Shown here one piece after another: positions 27,030 through 34,441 of a stretch of DNA of 64,000 nucleotides (position 1 is the first letter of the stretch; each line of letters opens with the position of its first letter). The notes beneath the pieces are model-generated. The model was not told the origin of the DNA, made no database searches, and saw only the letters and a list, made by a program, of their open reading frames with translations. The position numbers and the translations under genes were made by a program. Origin of the DNA: Longimicrobium sp. (GTDB taxonomy: Bacteria > Gemmatimonadota > Gemmatimonadetes > Longimicrobiales > Longimicrobiaceae); contig NZ_DASVSF010000021.1 of NCBI RefSeq assembly GCF_036388275.1, positions 1 through 64,000 on the forward strand, in the 5' to 3' direction.

Positions 27030-27508
27030 CGCTTTTCCAGATCCAGTTCGACCAGCCGGGCAGAGGCCGATCCGTCGCCGATCTCCGCGAGGGCGACCGT
27101 AACGGGATCGCGGAAGCGGCGGCGGCCCGCGCTCCCGGGATTCACGGCCAGCGTGGCGCCCACCTGCTTGATGAGCGGGCGATGCGAATGGCCGAACACC
27201 ACCAGCCCCGCGCCGGGATGCAGGGCCGCGATCTTCTCCGGCGTGGGCGAGCCCACCTGCATCCCATGGATGACGACCGCGCGGACGCCCCCGAGCTCCA
27301 CTTCCGCCACCTCGGGGACGCGGCCGCGCACCTCCAGGCCGTCCGCGTTGCCCCAGACGGCGGTCACCGGGGCGATGGCCTCCAGCTCGGTGATGATGTC
27401 CAGGTTGCCGATGTCGCCCGCGTGAAGGATGTGCTCCACGCCCTGGAACACGTCGAACACCTGCGGGCGCAGCAGCCCGTGCGTGTCGGAGATGATGCCG
27501 ATCTTCAC
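27026..27508 (-). CDS. YfcE/MJ0936-type phosphodiesterase
   Basis: A 160-aa cytoplasmic metallophosphoesterase with every family motif intact: SDTHG (D8, H10), GD (D32), GNAD (N54), H81 and GHSH (H107, H109). Relatives hydrolyse phosphodiester bonds of small substrates with Mn or Ni; the natural substrate is unclear. Translation starts at the GTG at 27508, giving the family-like VKIGIISDTHG. It lies 4 bases after the preceding lipoprotein gene and overlaps the M28 gene by 4 bases, so it is translated within the operon. Confidence 0.92.
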   Translation of the reverse strand: MKIGIISDTHGLLRPQVFDVFQGVEHILHAGDIGNLDIITELEAIAPVTAVWGNADGLEVRGRVPEVAEVELGGVRAVVIHGMQVGSPTPEKIAALHPGAGLVVFGHSHRPLIKQVGATLAVNPGSAGRRRFRDPVTVALAEIGDGSASARLVELDLEKR

Positions 27509-27512
27509 GGCG

Positions 27513-27881
27513 CTACAGCGTCACGGAGCGGCTGCGAACCTCGCCGGGGCGCCCAGCCTCCAGGCGGTACCAGAAGACCATCGCCTTGCGGGCACCCGGC
27601 TGGTACCCGGTGATGCTCGCGTACGGCACGCGCGCCCCCTGCCCCGCCTCCACCCGCGGGCACTCCGCCGGGGGCACGCACGGCGCCCAGCGCGCGCGGG
27701 TGGAGAATTCCTCCTCCAGCACGGCGTAGTAGATGGGCTCCGAGCTGAGGTTGGAAACCACCAGCGTGTCCCCCGCCGTCGCGACCGCAAATTCCTGCAG
27801 CGGATACGGTTCCGGGGCGCGGACTGCCACGCAGCCGGCGGTGGCGGCGAGGACCAGGAGGGCGAGAAGCTTCTTCCACAT
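27513..27881 (-). CDS. Hypothetical lipoprotein
   Basis: A 122-aa protein with a basic start (MWKKLL), a hydrophobic stretch and lipobox ATAGC (C17). The mature part of about 105 residues looks like a single beta-sandwich domain (GDTLVVSNLSSEPIYYAVLE, then a pair of cysteines in APCVPPAECP). No family is recognised. It sits inside the quinone/peptidase operon, 38 bases after ubiX and 4 bases before the phosphodiesterase gene. The start at 27881 gives a proper signal; an open frame extends upstream without support. Confidence 0.7.
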   Translation of the reverse strand: MWKKLLALLVLAATAGCVAVRAPEPYPLQEFAVATAGDTLVVSNLSSEPIYYAVLEEEFSTRARWAPCVPPAECPRVEAGQGARVPYASITGYQPGARKAMVFWYRLEAGRPGEVRSRSVTL

Positions 27882-27919
27882 GCGTCGAGTTCGGGAACGG
27901 TAGGTGATGACAGGAGGGA

Positions 27920-28537
27920 TCAAGCGTCCGCGGCGGCGGGGGCTTCCCCGCTCTTCCACCGCCGCCCGACGGTGTGCTCTACGCCCAGGTGGTCCAGGAT
28001 GCGCGCGGCCACGAAGTCCACCAGGTCGTCGATGCTCCGCGGGCGGTGATAGAACCCCGGGGCCGCGGGCATGATCGTGGCCCCTGCGCGGGTCAGCCGG
28101 GCCATGTTCTCCAGGTGGATCAGCGAGAGCGGCGTTTCGCGCGGCACCAGGATCAGCGGCCGGCGCTCCTTGAGGGCCACGTCCGCGGCGCGCTCCACCA
28201 GGTTGCGCGACGTGCCCGCGGCGATGGAGGCCAGCGTGCCCATGGAGCAGGGGCAGACCAGCATCCCCCGCGACGGGGCGGAGCCGGAGGCCGGCGTGGC
28301 GCCGCGGTCCAGCGAATCGTAGAACTCCACCCGCGACCAGTCGCCCGTCGCGGCGCGCAGGCCGTCGACGCCGTCGATCCCCGACTCTTCCTTCAGCAGC
28401 CGCAGCCCGTAGCTGGACACGATCAGCCGCACGGGCACCGCGGCCTCGTTCAGCGCGCGCAGCACGCGCACGGCGTACGGCGCGCCCGACGCGCCGGTGA
28501 TGCCGAAGGTGATGGGCGCGTCCAGGGCCACCCTCAC
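27920..28537 (-). CDS. ubiX: UbiX-type flavin prenyltransferase
   Basis: A 205-aa UbiX/Pad1-family protein that prenylates FMN to make the cofactor needed by UbiD decarboxylases. The Rossmann-like GITGASGAPYAVRVL at the start, CPCSMGTLASIAAG in the middle and the C-terminal VPRETPLSLIHLENM and MPAAPGFYHRP are all family signatures. In menaquinone pathways of the futalosine type the equivalent is called MqnM. GTG at 28537 overlaps the ubiA stop (GTGA), so the two are coupled. The UbiD partner is encoded three genes upstream on the same strand. Confidence 0.94.
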   Translation of the reverse strand: MRVALDAPITFGITGASGAPYAVRVLRALNEAAVPVRLIVSSYGLRLLKEESGIDGVDGLRAATGDWSRVEFYDSLDRGATPASGSAPSRGMLVCPCSMGTLASIAAGTSRNLVERAADVALKERRPLILVPRETPLSLIHLENMARLTRAGATIMPAAPGFYHRPRSIDDLVDFVAARILDHLGVEHTVGRRWKSGEAPAAADA

Positions 28538-29439
28538 GCGAGCAGCCGCTCCGTCAGCACGATCGCGAAGAAGAGCACGGAGATGGCCCCGTTGATGTTG
28601 AAGAACGCCGCGTCGATCTTGGAAAAGTCGTCGGAGCGCACCAGGCTTTGCTCGTAGGCCAGCATCAGCGCGATCACCCCCGTGCCGATGAAGTAGCCAA
28701 CGTCCAGCTCGGGAAGGATGAACCCCAGCGCCACGAACGCGGCCGCCGACAGCAGGTGCAGCCCGCGCGAGAAGGCCAGCGCGCCTCGTGCGCCCAGCGC
28801 GGCGGGGATGGAGTGCAGCTTTTCGCCGCGGTCGAACTCCATGTCCTGCAGCGAATACAGGATGTCGAAGCCCGCCACCCAGCACAGCACGCCCGCCGCC
28901 AGCACCAGCAGCGCGGACGGCGGACGGCTCCACTCACCCGCCACGGCCAGGTACGCGCCCACGGGAGCGATGGCGAGCGAGAAGCCGAGCACCAGGTGCG
29001 CGTAGCGGGTGAAGCGCTTGGTGTACGAGTACGCCAGGATGATGGCCAGCGCGAACGGCGCCAGGTACAAGCAGAGCGGGTTCAGCAGCGCCGCGCAGAC
29101 GAAGAAGAGCGCGCTGGCGATTATGACCGCGGCCGTGGCCTCGCGCACGGACAGCTTCCCCGCGGGAATCTCGCGCATGGCCGTGCGCGGGTTCTTGGCG
29201 TCGATCGCGCGGTCGGCGATGCGGTTGAAGCCCATGGCGGCGAACCGCGCGCAGGTGAAGGCGGCCAGGATCAGCAGCACGTCCCAGCCGCTCACGGCGT
29301 AGCGGTACGACGCCAGCGTCGCGCCCACGAGGGCGAACGGCATCGCGAACACGGTGTGGGGCAGCTTCACCAGGTTGGAGTAGTCCACCAGCCTGCCCCG
29401 CCCCCCGATGTGCTGCCCTTCCAATCTATGCGTAGTCAC
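28534..29439 (-). CDS. ubiA: UbiA-family polyprenyltransferase (MqnP-like)
   Basis: An integral membrane prenyltransferase (301 aa, about eight or nine spans) that attaches a polyprenyl chain to an aromatic acid. The two Mg-binding motifs are NRIADRAIDAKNPRT (first Asp motif) and YSLQDMEFDRG (second). LVDYSNLVKLPHTVFAMPFA at the N-terminus is typical of the MqnP branch, so the substrate is probably the naphthoate of the futalosine menaquinone route rather than 4-hydroxybenzoate (inference). The GTG at 29439 is the best start, overlapping the previous gene by 14 bases; a later in-frame start at GTG before DYSN is possible. Its stop overlaps the ubiX start. Confidence 0.92.
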   Translation of the reverse strand: MTTHRLEGQHIGGRGRLVDYSNLVKLPHTVFAMPFALVGATLASYRYAVSGWDVLLILAAFTCARFAAMGFNRIADRAIDAKNPRTAMREIPAGKLSVREATAAVIIASALFFVCAALLNPLCLYLAPFALAIILAYSYTKRFTRYAHLVLGFSLAIAPVGAYLAVAGEWSRPPSALLVLAAGVLCWVAGFDILYSLQDMEFDRGEKLHSIPAALGARGALAFSRGLHLLSAAAFVALGFILPELDVGYFIGTGVIALMLAYEQSLVRSDDFSKIDAAFFNINGAISVLFFAIVLTERLLA

Positions 29440-30145
29440 TGCTGCTCTTCGACTCGGTTTCGTACGGTGGAACCAGCGGCTCCAGAATGGGAATCGCTGC
29501 CACAGCTGATTGTGCTGCCCCCCAGACCTCATCTGCCGATACCTCGCGGTACTCCCGCAGCAGCCGATCAGCAAACAAGGCCATGCCTATCCAGTCGATC
29601 TCGGGATGCTGCTCTCGCAACTTTGCCGAGATCTTCTCCGCGGCACGTCCCAGGACACCTAGTACCTGGCTGGCGGCCGAGATCGTGATGTCATCCCGTG
29701 CGAAATCCGTACGGGTGATCCCATCGATGAACTTCCGCACCGCGTGGGCAGAAGCCACCATATCGTACAGCAGCCCGGGATCACGATCCAGCCGCACCGA
29801 AGCGCCGGGCGCGGAGGGCAAATCGGCGCCACGATGCGGGTAGATGGTGCGTGCCGATCCGAGTATTGCGTTCTTCCGGAACGGGTTCTCGGTGCGCTCA
29901 ACCGAACTCCTGCTCACCACGTCGACGGTGCGCCCGAAGATCGCCTCCAACTCGTCCTGCATCGCGGCGTAGTCGAAGAGCGAGATCCCCGCCTCCGGCG
30001 CGAACGTCAGAAGCACATCCACGTCACTGTCCGGTCCAAAATCGGCGCGGAGCACGGAGCCGAACAGCGAGAGCTCCGTTACGCTCCACTTACGGCAGAA
30101 CTCCGCAATCTGGCTGGCCGGTGGATTCAGGTTCGACGTCTCCAT
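29426..30145 (-). CDS. Fused MNT nucleotidyltransferase and HEPN-like protein
   Basis: A 239-aa single chain joining two proteins that normally form a toxin-antitoxin pair. Residues 1-105 are an MNT minimal nucleotidyltransferase with the GSX10DXD motif (G29, S30, D41, D43) and a third acidic residue D75. Residues about 117-230 match the HEPN (DUF86) family: the helix ending REQHPEIDW and the later VSADEVW are typical. The HEPN RNase motif RX4HXY reads A192-X4-R197-X-Y199, so both catalytic residues are gone while the Tyr that MntA-type antitoxins AMPylate remains. It lies in the ubiD-ubiA operon, overlapping ubiA by 14 bases. GC is slightly below its neighbours. Confidence 0.85.
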   Translation of the reverse strand: METSNLNPPASQIAEFCRKWSVTELSLFGSVLRADFGPDSDVDVLLTFAPEAGISLFDYAAMQDELEAIFGRTVDVVSRSSVERTENPFRKNAILGSARTIYPHRGADLPSAPGASVRLDRDPGLLYDMVASAHAVRKFIDGITRTDFARDDITISAASQVLGVLGRAAEKISAKLREQHPEIDWIGMALFADRLLREYREVSADEVWGAAQSAVAAIPILEPLVPPYETESKSSSDYA

Positions 30146-30162
30146 CCGGCTCCGTTCTCGAC

Positions 30163-30507
30163 TCAGGCGTTTGCGGCCGAAGCACGGGTGACCAGCCGCC
30201 GCCTGATGTGTCGCGCAATCCCCGCTACGCAGAGCAACAGGCCAACAATCAAGCTGGCGTAGCTGTGCGTGACGTACACCTCACCCGCTTCGCGGCGAAT
30301 CGCCGGGCCGACCCACAGGTCGTTCAACTCCAGCGCCTGGCCCCAGCCGACGACGGCGAGCCACAGCGCGATGGCCACCGGCCACGCGATCGACCGTGGC
30401 GCGAGGTAGACCGCGAGAGCACCGAACAGGAGGTAGCCGACCCACATCTGAGGGATCGAGATCTCCTTGTCCATCACCTCCAGCAGGATCGCCCCGGCCG
30501 CGTTCAT
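30163..30507 (-). CDS. Small membrane protein, hypothetical
   Basis: A 114-aa protein with three likely membrane spans (about 21-38, 40-58 and 79-97) and a basic C-terminus (ARHIRRRLVTR). It starts 4 bases after the ubiD stop and ends 17 bases before the MNT-HEPN fusion, so it is co-transcribed with both. No family or catalytic motif is recognised. A role near the quinone enzymes is possible only by position. Confidence 0.65.
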   Translation of the reverse strand: MNAAGAILLEVMDKEISIPQMWVGYLLFGALAVYLAPRSIAWPVAIALWLAVVGWGQALELNDLWVGPAIRREAGEVYVTHSYASLIVGLLLCVAGIARHIRRRLVTRASAANA

Positions 30508-30511
30508 CGGC

Positions 30512-31999
30512 TCAGTCGATGGGCTTGATGCCCAGCAGGGGCCAGAGGCGGTCGATGGACGACTTCACGTCGGCATCCATCTCGATCATCTCCGGCCAGC
30601 GGCGCACGAATCCTTCCTGCGCCCACTTCTTGGTGCCGTCGATCCCCATCTTGCTGCCGAACGAGGGGATCTGCGACGCGTGGTCCAGGTCGTCGATGGG
30701 CCCCTTGGTGAACCGCACGTCGCGCTCGGGATCGATGTTGCCCAGCGCGTACCACCACGCCTCCTGCACGTTCCGCACGTCGATCCACTCGTCCACCACC
30801 ACGATCACCTTGGCCAGCGACATCAGCCCCATCCCCCACAGGCCGTGCATCACCTTGAACGCCTGGCCCGGGTAGTCCTTCTTGATGGAAACGAACACCA
30901 GGTTGTGGAACACGCCCTCCGGCGGCATGTGGTAGTCCACGATCTCGGGGATCGTCAGCTTGGCCAGCGGCAGGAAGATTCGCTCGGTGGCGCCGCCCAG
31001 GTACACGTCCTCCACCGGCGGCCGGCCGACGAGCGTGGCGGGATAGACGGGATCCTCGCGCATGGTCACCATCGTCACGTGGAAGACGGGATAGGGATCT
31101 TCGAGCGTGTAGAAGCCGGTGTGGTCGCCGAACGGGCCCTCGATGGCCAGATCCTCGCCGGTATCGACGTACCCCTCCAGCACGATCTCCGCTTCGGCGG
31201 GGATGGTGAGGTCGCACGTCAAGGCCTTGGCCGTGTACACCGGCTCGCGGCGCAGAAAGCCACCGAACAGGTACTCGTCGATGCCGGGCGGAAGGGGGGC
31301 GCTGGGCGTGTACATGGTCGTAGGGTCGCCGCCGATGGCCACGACGACGGGCATTCGTCCGCCGGGGCCGCGCTTCCACGCGCGGAAGTGGGCGGCGCCG
31401 CCCTTGTGCTGCTGCCAGTGCATTCCCGTGGTCGTGGGCCCGAACACCTGCATGCGGTACATGCCGATGTTCTGCACGCCCGTGTCGGGATCGGACGTGA
31501 TCACCATGGGCAGGGTGATGAACGGGCCGCCGTCCTGGGGCCACGTCTTGAGCACAGGCAGCTTGGTCAGGTCGAACTCGCCCTCGCGCAGCACCACCTG
31601 CTGGCACGGGGGAGCGCCCTTGTACGGCCGCGGCGGCACCTTGGTGAGCTCCATGAGCTTGGGCAGCATCTGCATCTTGCCCCAGAGCCCCTTGGGCACC
31701 TCGGGCTTGATGAGCTCGGCGATGCGGCGGGCGTGCACCTCGACGTCGTCCACGCCCAGCGCGGCCGACATGCGCCGCCACGAGCCGAACACGTTGATGG
31801 CGACGGGGATGTCGCTCTCGGTGCCGTCCATCAGGATCGGGCGCTCGAAGAACAGCGCGGGGCCGCCGCCGGGAAGCTTCATGGTGCGGTCGGTGATCTC
31901 CGCCATCTCCAGGTCGACGGACACCGGCTCGCGCACGCGCACGAGCTGGCCCGTGCGGTCCAGGTAGCGAAGGAACTCCCGCAGGTTCTGGAAGATCAT
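30512..31999 (-). CDS. ubiD: UbiD-family decarboxylase, menaquinone type
   Basis: A 495-aa prenyl-FMN-dependent decarboxylase. The N-terminal MIFQNLREFLRYLDRTGQLV, the central MYRMQVFGPTTTGMHWQQHKGG and the INVFGSWRRMSAALGV segments are characteristic, and length is standard. Together with UbiX it removes a carboxyl group from a prenylated aromatic intermediate; in futalosine-route bacteria the protein is called MqnL. It is the first gene of a nine-gene minus-strand run. The ATG at 31999 fits the family start. Upstream is a 593-base repeat island rather than a gene. Confidence 0.94.
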   Translation of the reverse strand: MIFQNLREFLRYLDRTGQLVRVREPVSVDLEMAEITDRTMKLPGGGPALFFERPILMDGTESDIPVAINVFGSWRRMSAALGVDDVEVHARRIAELIKPEVPKGLWGKMQMLPKLMELTKVPPRPYKGAPPCQQVVLREGEFDLTKLPVLKTWPQDGGPFITLPMVITSDPDTGVQNIGMYRMQVFGPTTTGMHWQQHKGGAAHFRAWKRGPGGRMPVVVAIGGDPTTMYTPSAPLPPGIDEYLFGGFLRREPVYTAKALTCDLTIPAEAEIVLEGYVDTGEDLAIEGPFGDHTGFYTLEDPYPVFHVTMVTMREDPVYPATLVGRPPVEDVYLGGATERIFLPLAKLTIPEIVDYHMPPEGVFHNLVFVSIKKDYPGQAFKVMHGLWGMGLMSLAKVIVVVDEWIDVRNVQEAWWYALGNIDPERDVRFTKGPIDDLDHASQIPSFGSKMGIDGTKKWAQEGFVRRWPEMIEMDADVKSSIDRLWPLLGIKPID

Positions 32000-32062
32000 C
32001 GACTTCTACTTCTCACTCTATGGGTATCACCGGGATCGGTGCTGGTCCCACGCCTGATCCCG

Positions 32063-32110
32063 GCGGTTGAAACCGCGTCTGGAACATCACGAAGTCCGCC
32101 TTCGCGGACT
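32063..32110 (-). repeat. Two-hairpin dispersed element R3, copy D
   Basis: On the plus strand hairpin 2 is GCGGTT-GA-AACCGC (32063-32076) and hairpin 1 is AGTCCGC-cttc-GCGGACT (32093-32110), 16 bases apart. Compared with the other copies, both inner base pairs of hairpin 2 are changed on both arms. Confidence 0.75.
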
Positions 32111-32183
32111 GCCGCCCCGGAACGGCACGAGACCCTGTCATCCTGGAGTGCACTTCGGCAGCCCCGGCCCATGCCCCTGGCAG

Positions 32184-32236
32184 CCCTCTCTCCCCGGCCC
32201 TTTCCCCCGCAAGCGGGGGAAAGGGAGAATTCGACC
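32184..32236 (-). repeat. G/C-run hairpin repeat R1
   Basis: A perfect 13-bp stem ccctttcccccgc (32198-32210) with gcgggggaaaggg (32213-32225) is flanked by ctctctccccgg and agaattcg. The same plan appears near 250-385 and 61524-61681. Confidence 0.75.
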
Positions 32237-32262
32237 GCGCTCCGGCCGACTCTGCGCGGAAG

Positions 32263-32369
32263 CCTGTCATCCTGAGGCCCAGGCGCCCCATACTCACCCA
32301 TACACCGGCACCCGCGGGCCGAAGGATCTAGCCTGAGGCGCCTTTCAAACCGGGCGCGGCAGCGGTCAC
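32263..32369 (+). repeat. Dispersed repeat R2, copy 2
   Basis: It has the same ordered blocks as 20110-20220: cctgtcatcctgaggcccag, gcgggccgaaggatctagcc, gggcgcggcagcggtcac. Confidence 0.8.
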
Positions 32370-32415
32370 GAAGCCCTGAGACTCGGTCCCTCAGCTGGGG
32401 GAGCAGTCCCCACGG

Positions 32416-32462
32416 GCGAATGAATTCGCTGCAACAACCACACGATGTCCACCTTCGTGGAC
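32416..32462 (-). repeat. Two-hairpin dispersed element R3, copy C
   Basis: On the plus strand hairpin 2 is GCGAAT-GA-ATTCGC (32416-32429) and hairpin 1 is GTCCAC-cttc-GTGGAC (32447-32462). In hairpin 1 the G-C pair of the other copies is an A-T pair, changed on both sides. Confidence 0.8.
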
Positions 32463-32532
32463 TGCACGCCTTCGTGCATCCGGTGCCCTCGTGCGCGCCC
32501 TTGCCCGGGTGTGCTCCGGAGCTTCGCGACGT

Positions 32533-32571
32533 GCGGGCTGGTTCGGCTTGGCCGCTTCATCGGGATGACAT
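32533..32571 (-). repeat. Partial R2b repeat
   Basis: The reverse complement tgtcatcccgatgaagcgg, continuing into gccaagccgaacc, follows the order of the R2b copies at 13249-13325 and 20297-20373, then diverges. Confidence 0.6.
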
Positions 32572-32592
32572 GGCGACGGCACCGGCCTTCTC

Positions 32593-32859
32593 TTACCCCG
32601 AAAGCCGCACTCCGAGCTGCAGCACGACGATGTGCGAAACGAACGCCACCGCGCCCACGATCAGCAACCAGCGCGCGAGCTTCATTTGCCGGATGCCTAC
32701 CTCGTCGAGCATGTCGTCGGGCTTGTAGATGCCCTTCACCGACGGCCCGATCCCCGGCCGCACGTGCCGCCACGCCACCACCTGCAGCACCGCCGAAGCA
32801 ACGCAGCAGCCGAAGAAGCTCAGCAGCAGCGTGGCCGCAATCACCCGAAAGAGCGTCAC
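32593..32859 (-). CDS. Small two-span membrane protein
   Basis: An 88-aa protein with two hydrophobic segments (about 5-29 and 61-82) separated by a polar loop. The GTG start at 32859 overlaps the ubiE stop (GTGA), so it is translationally coupled to ubiE. No family is recognised; such small membrane proteins next to menaquinone methyltransferases have no established role. It is followed by the repeat island. Confidence 0.65.
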   Translation of the reverse strand: MTLFRVIAATLLLSFFGCCVASAVLQVVAWRHVRPGIGPSVKGIYKPDDMLDEVGIRQMKLARWLLIVGAVAFVSHIVVLQLGVRLSG

Positions 32860-33602
32860 CCGGCCCGCTCCGCGTAGTGGATCGCCGCAATGCCCCCCGA
32901 CAGCGTGTCCCACTTCACCCCGCGAAAGCCGGCCGCCTCCATCTTTCGCGCCAGCTCCGGGGGCGGCGGAAACTCCATCACCGACTCGGGCAGGTACGTG
33001 TACGCGCTGCGGTTTCGCGAGATCATGGCGCCCACCACGGGAAGGATGCGCCGGGCGTAGAACAGGTACACCGACCGCCACGGCTGCCACGAAGGCGTGG
33101 TGAACTCCAGGATCACCAGCCGCGCCCCGGGCTTCAGCACGCGCGCCATCTCGCGAAGCCCCGCATCCAGGTCCGCCAGGTTCCGCACGCCGAACCCCAC
33201 CGTGGCGCCGTCGAACGCCACGTCCGGGTACGGCAGCGACAGGGCGTCGGCGCAGGCGGGGGCCACCGCGGCGCCTCGCGTCTTCCCCGCCGCCACGCCG
33301 CGCTCCAGCATCTCCCAGGTGAAGTCGCTCCCCACCACGCGCCCGCCGAAGCCCTTGCGGCCGGCCAGGGCCACGGCCAGGTCCAGCGTCCCGGAACAGT
33401 TGTCCAGGTACACGCCGTCGGGCGCGCGTTCCCAGTTGAGCCGGCGCACCGCCTTCGCGCGCCACAGCCGGTCGATGTTCATCGACAGCACGTGGTTCAG
33501 CAGGTCGTAGCTGGGCGCGATGGAGCTGAACATCTGCCGCACGTGGGCCGCCTTGTGGCCCGGCGCGGGAAGCGCCGTACGCGGCGCGGGGGTGCTCGGC
33601 AT
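32856..33602 (-). CDS. ubiE: Demethylmenaquinone methyltransferase, UbiE/MenG family
   Basis: A 248-aa SAM-dependent C-methyltransferase that makes the last step of menaquinone (or ubiquinone) synthesis. MFSSIAPSYDLLNHVLSMNIDRLWR is the family N-terminal signature (start and end 23-47), LDNCSGTLDLAVAL is a variant of the SAM-binding motif I, where Gly replaces part of the usual DVATGTGD, and VGFGVRNLADLDAGLREM and GGIAAIHYA are conserved. No ubiquinone ring hydroxylases are nearby, so the menaquinone role is more likely. It is divergent from the ECF sigma operon and coupled to a small membrane protein gene. Confidence 0.93.
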   Translation of the reverse strand: MPSTPAPRTALPAPGHKAAHVRQMFSSIAPSYDLLNHVLSMNIDRLWRAKAVRRLNWERAPDGVYLDNCSGTLDLAVALAGRKGFGGRVVGSDFTWEMLERGVAAGKTRGAAVAPACADALSLPYPDVAFDGATVGFGVRNLADLDAGLREMARVLKPGARLVILEFTTPSWQPWRSVYLFYARRILPVVGAMISRNRSAYTYLPESVMEFPPPPELARKMEAAGFRGVKWDTLSGGIAAIHYAERAG

Positions 33603-33687
33603 GTCGTAAATCCGTTGTGCAACTTAGAATACAGGCCGGTGAAAGTAGCCGCCCCCCCAAGCCGCGAGCAAGCCTAAAGGCGCGGAT

Positions 33688-33714
33688 TGAAACCTCGCGC
33701 CCGGCCCGCGCGTA
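33688..33714 (+). promoter_or_regulatory. Predicted ECF-type autoregulatory promoter
   Basis: TGAAAC at 33688-33693 and CGTA at 33711-33714 are 17 bases apart. Many ECF sigma factors, such as B. subtilis SigW, recognise TGAAAC and CGTA with about 16 bases between. It lies 46 bases before the sigma gene start. Match seen; use inferred. Confidence 0.5.
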
Positions 33715-33759
33715 CAGCCCTTCCGAGTCTGATTCTTTTCGGACCCACAAATACAAGCG

Positions 33760-34350
33760 GTGAACGCGACACCTGTATCCGACCACGAGCTCGTCACTCG
33801 CGCCCAGCTGGGCAGCGAGACGGCGTATCGAGAGCTGCTGGACCGTTACCAGCGGCCGGTGTTTTCCATCATCTTCCGGATGATCCGCGACCGGGAGCAG
33901 GCGGAAGACCTGGCGCAGGAAACGTTCGTCCGGGTGTTCAACCACATCGGGCGGTACGATCCGCGCTACAAGTTCAGCAGCTGGATCTTCAAAATCGCCA
34001 CCAACCTGACGATCGACTGGATCCGGCGTAAGGAGCTGAAGACGGTGTCCATCGACGGCTCGCGCAACGCGGTGACCAGCGACGAGATGGAGGCCTCGGC
34101 CATCACCATCGTGTCCGAGGACGAAAATCCCGAGGAGCTGCTGGAAGCCAAGGAGCTGGGCGAAGAGATCGAGCAGGCCATCGGCAAGCTGCGGCCGGAG
34201 TACCGCGCCGCCATCCTGCTGCGCCACGTGGAAGGGCGCGAGTACCAGGAGATCGCCGAGATCATGGCCCTGCCGCTGGGCACCGTAAAGACCTACATCC
34301 ACCGCGGCCGCAACGAGCTGCGCGACACGCTGCAGCACCTGCGGGTGTAG
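33760..34350 (+). CDS. ECF sigma factor (RpoE-like)
   Basis: A 196-aa sigma-70 ECF factor. Region 2 (about 25-95) has DRYQRPVFSIIFRMIRD and DREQAEDLAQETFVRVF; region 4 (about 135-190) has LRPEYRAAILLRHVEGREYQ and the recognition helix LPLGTVKTYIHRGR. Length and motifs are standard for RpoE/SigW-type factors. GTG at 33760 gives the common start (MNATPVSDHELV). Downstream are a zinc-binding anti-sigma and two membrane proteins in one operon. A TGAAAC/CGTA-type promoter upstream suggests autoregulation. An envelope stress response is the natural guess. Confidence 0.94.
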   Translation: MNATPVSDHELVTRAQLGSETAYRELLDRYQRPVFSIIFRMIRDREQAEDLAQETFVRVFNHIGRYDPRYKFSSWIFKIATNLTIDWIRRKELKTVSIDGSRNAVTSDEMEASAITIVSEDENPEELLEAKELGEEIEQAIGKLRPEYRAAILLRHVEGREYQEIAEIMALPLGTVKTYIHRGRNELRDTLQHLRV

Positions 34351-34441
34351 CGGTGCGTGGGATGAATCGCAACCTGAAACTCCGGGGCCGGTGGCTCCGT
34401 ACTCCTATCATGCAACGGACCGAACGAGATCAGAGGCCATC

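Larger units (their letters stand above)
32000..32592. other. Repeat island upstream of ubiD
   Basis: No gene is seen in 593 bases. Every dispersed repeat family of the window except R4 is present here: R3 copy D (32063-32110), R1 hairpin (32184-32236), R2 (32263-32369), R3 copy C (32416-32462) and a partial R2b (32533-32571). The ubiD promoter must lie inside or beside these. Confidence 0.7.
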
